Shown in pieces: positions 63,816 through 64,000 of a stretch of DNA of 64,000 nt (position 1 is its first letter; each line of letters opens with the position of its first letter). The position numbers and the translations under genes were made by a program. A model generated the notes under the pieces. That model ran no database searches and was not told the origin of the DNA. It saw only the letters and a program-made list of their open reading frames with translations. The DNA is from Xenorhabdus griffiniae (lineage in GTDB: Bacteria > Pseudomonadota > Gammaproteobacteria > Enterobacterales > Enterobacteriaceae), in assembly GCF_037265215.1 (NCBI RefSeq), contig NZ_CP147737.1, forward strand, positions 186,001-250,000. The letters are read 5' to 3'.

Positions 63816-64000
63816 CTAGTTTCGGTTACGGCTGACTCGCATTACGTCTGGCATGATACGTATCTTACGCATGATATTCGCCAGCTGGATGCGGTCTTTG
63901 GTCGTCAGCCTGATGAAAGCACAATAGACACGGCCATCTTTTTCCTCTGTATTCATGCTTTGAATATTGGAGTTTACATCGTTAATGGCCGCAGTCAGAT
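63816..64000 (-). CDS. spoT: SpoT C-terminal end (5' part outside window)
   Basis: The minus-strand frame from the window edge reads AAINDVNSNIQSMNTEEKDG, CAFIRLTTKDRIQLANIMRK and IMPDVMRVSRNRN with stop at 63816. This is the ACT domain at the C-terminus of SpoT, the (p)ppGpp synthetase/hydrolase. Only about 61 residues lie in the window. It starts the spoT-trmH-recG gene series. Confidence 0.95.
   Translation of the reverse strand, partial: LTAAINDVNSNIQSMNTEEKDGRVYCAFIRLTTKDRIQLANIMRKIRIMPDVMRVSRNRN

Noticed and set aside
1..64000. tRNA, rRNA genes or a CRISPR array
   Set aside because: No clover-leaf TTCRANY/T-loop pattern, rRNA sequence or regular direct-repeat array was noticed on reading; a tRNAscan-SE and a CRISPR finder run would settle it.

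Overview
The window reads as the chromosome of a member of the Morganellaceae, most likely Xenorhabdus (Photorhabdus is the second choice). Conserved genes match Enterobacterales proteins closely: feoABC, tex, greB, ompR-envZ, pstSCAB-phoU, adeP, yihI, hemN, glnA-glnL-glnG, typA, dtd, yiiD, yicH, xanP, gltS, recG-trmH-spoT. EnvZ is only 337 residues with almost no periplasmic loop, the form known from Xenorhabdus. Type VI secretion Hcp-effector islands, invasin-like genes, many IS remnants and small palindromic repeats fit an insect-pathogenic symbiont.

Layout. 1-3762: 3' part of a coupled biosynthetic operon (cysteine desulfurase-like, fatty acyl-AMP ligase, acyl carrier protein, flavin monooxygenase), then tandem palindromic repeats. 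4092-5851: an hcp gene, a 228-bp element with perfect terminal inverted repeats, and a convergent lysozyme-like effector with a membrane immunity candidate. 6064-9761: OsmC-like protein and feoABC with FNR and Fur-like sites. 9833-16378: wreckage of an IS200 and a RelE/HigB-like toxin, then an invasin locus: an inverse autotransporter, two one-domain Ig proteins and a Tad2/DUF2829-like protein. A 1.64-kb part of it lies between 224-bp direct repeats. 16579-36241: mostly core genes, plus an amino-acid ABC transporter without ATPase and a TetR/MFS efflux pair.

36335-46558 is the accessory core of the window. It holds a second Hcp locus with a DUF4225-like effector, a frameshifted second effector and two paralogous immunity candidates; an orphan tyrosine recombinase; a compact four-gene RiPP-like cluster; and nested mobile DNA (pRiA4b ORF-3-like genes, an ISKra4-type transposase, an IS982-type element, and two copies of a ~190-bp MITE, one with a 10-bp target duplication).

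The strongest candidate for an undescribed system is 40389-43206 on the minus strand. A promoter drives a 28-codon ORF with one Cys, followed by a 13-bp stem-loop, then three coupled genes: an HExxH protein resembling aKG-HExxH-type peptide beta-hydroxylases, a small carboxymuconolactone-decarboxylase-fold protein without cysteines, and an MFS exporter. This is precursor, modifier, helper and exporter in order.

46624-64000 returns to core genes: the nitrogen operon with its sigma-54 promoter and NtrC site, a RES-Xre toxin-antitoxin pair between glnA and typA, and housekeeping genes to the 3' end of spoT. No tRNA, rRNA or CRISPR array was recognised.
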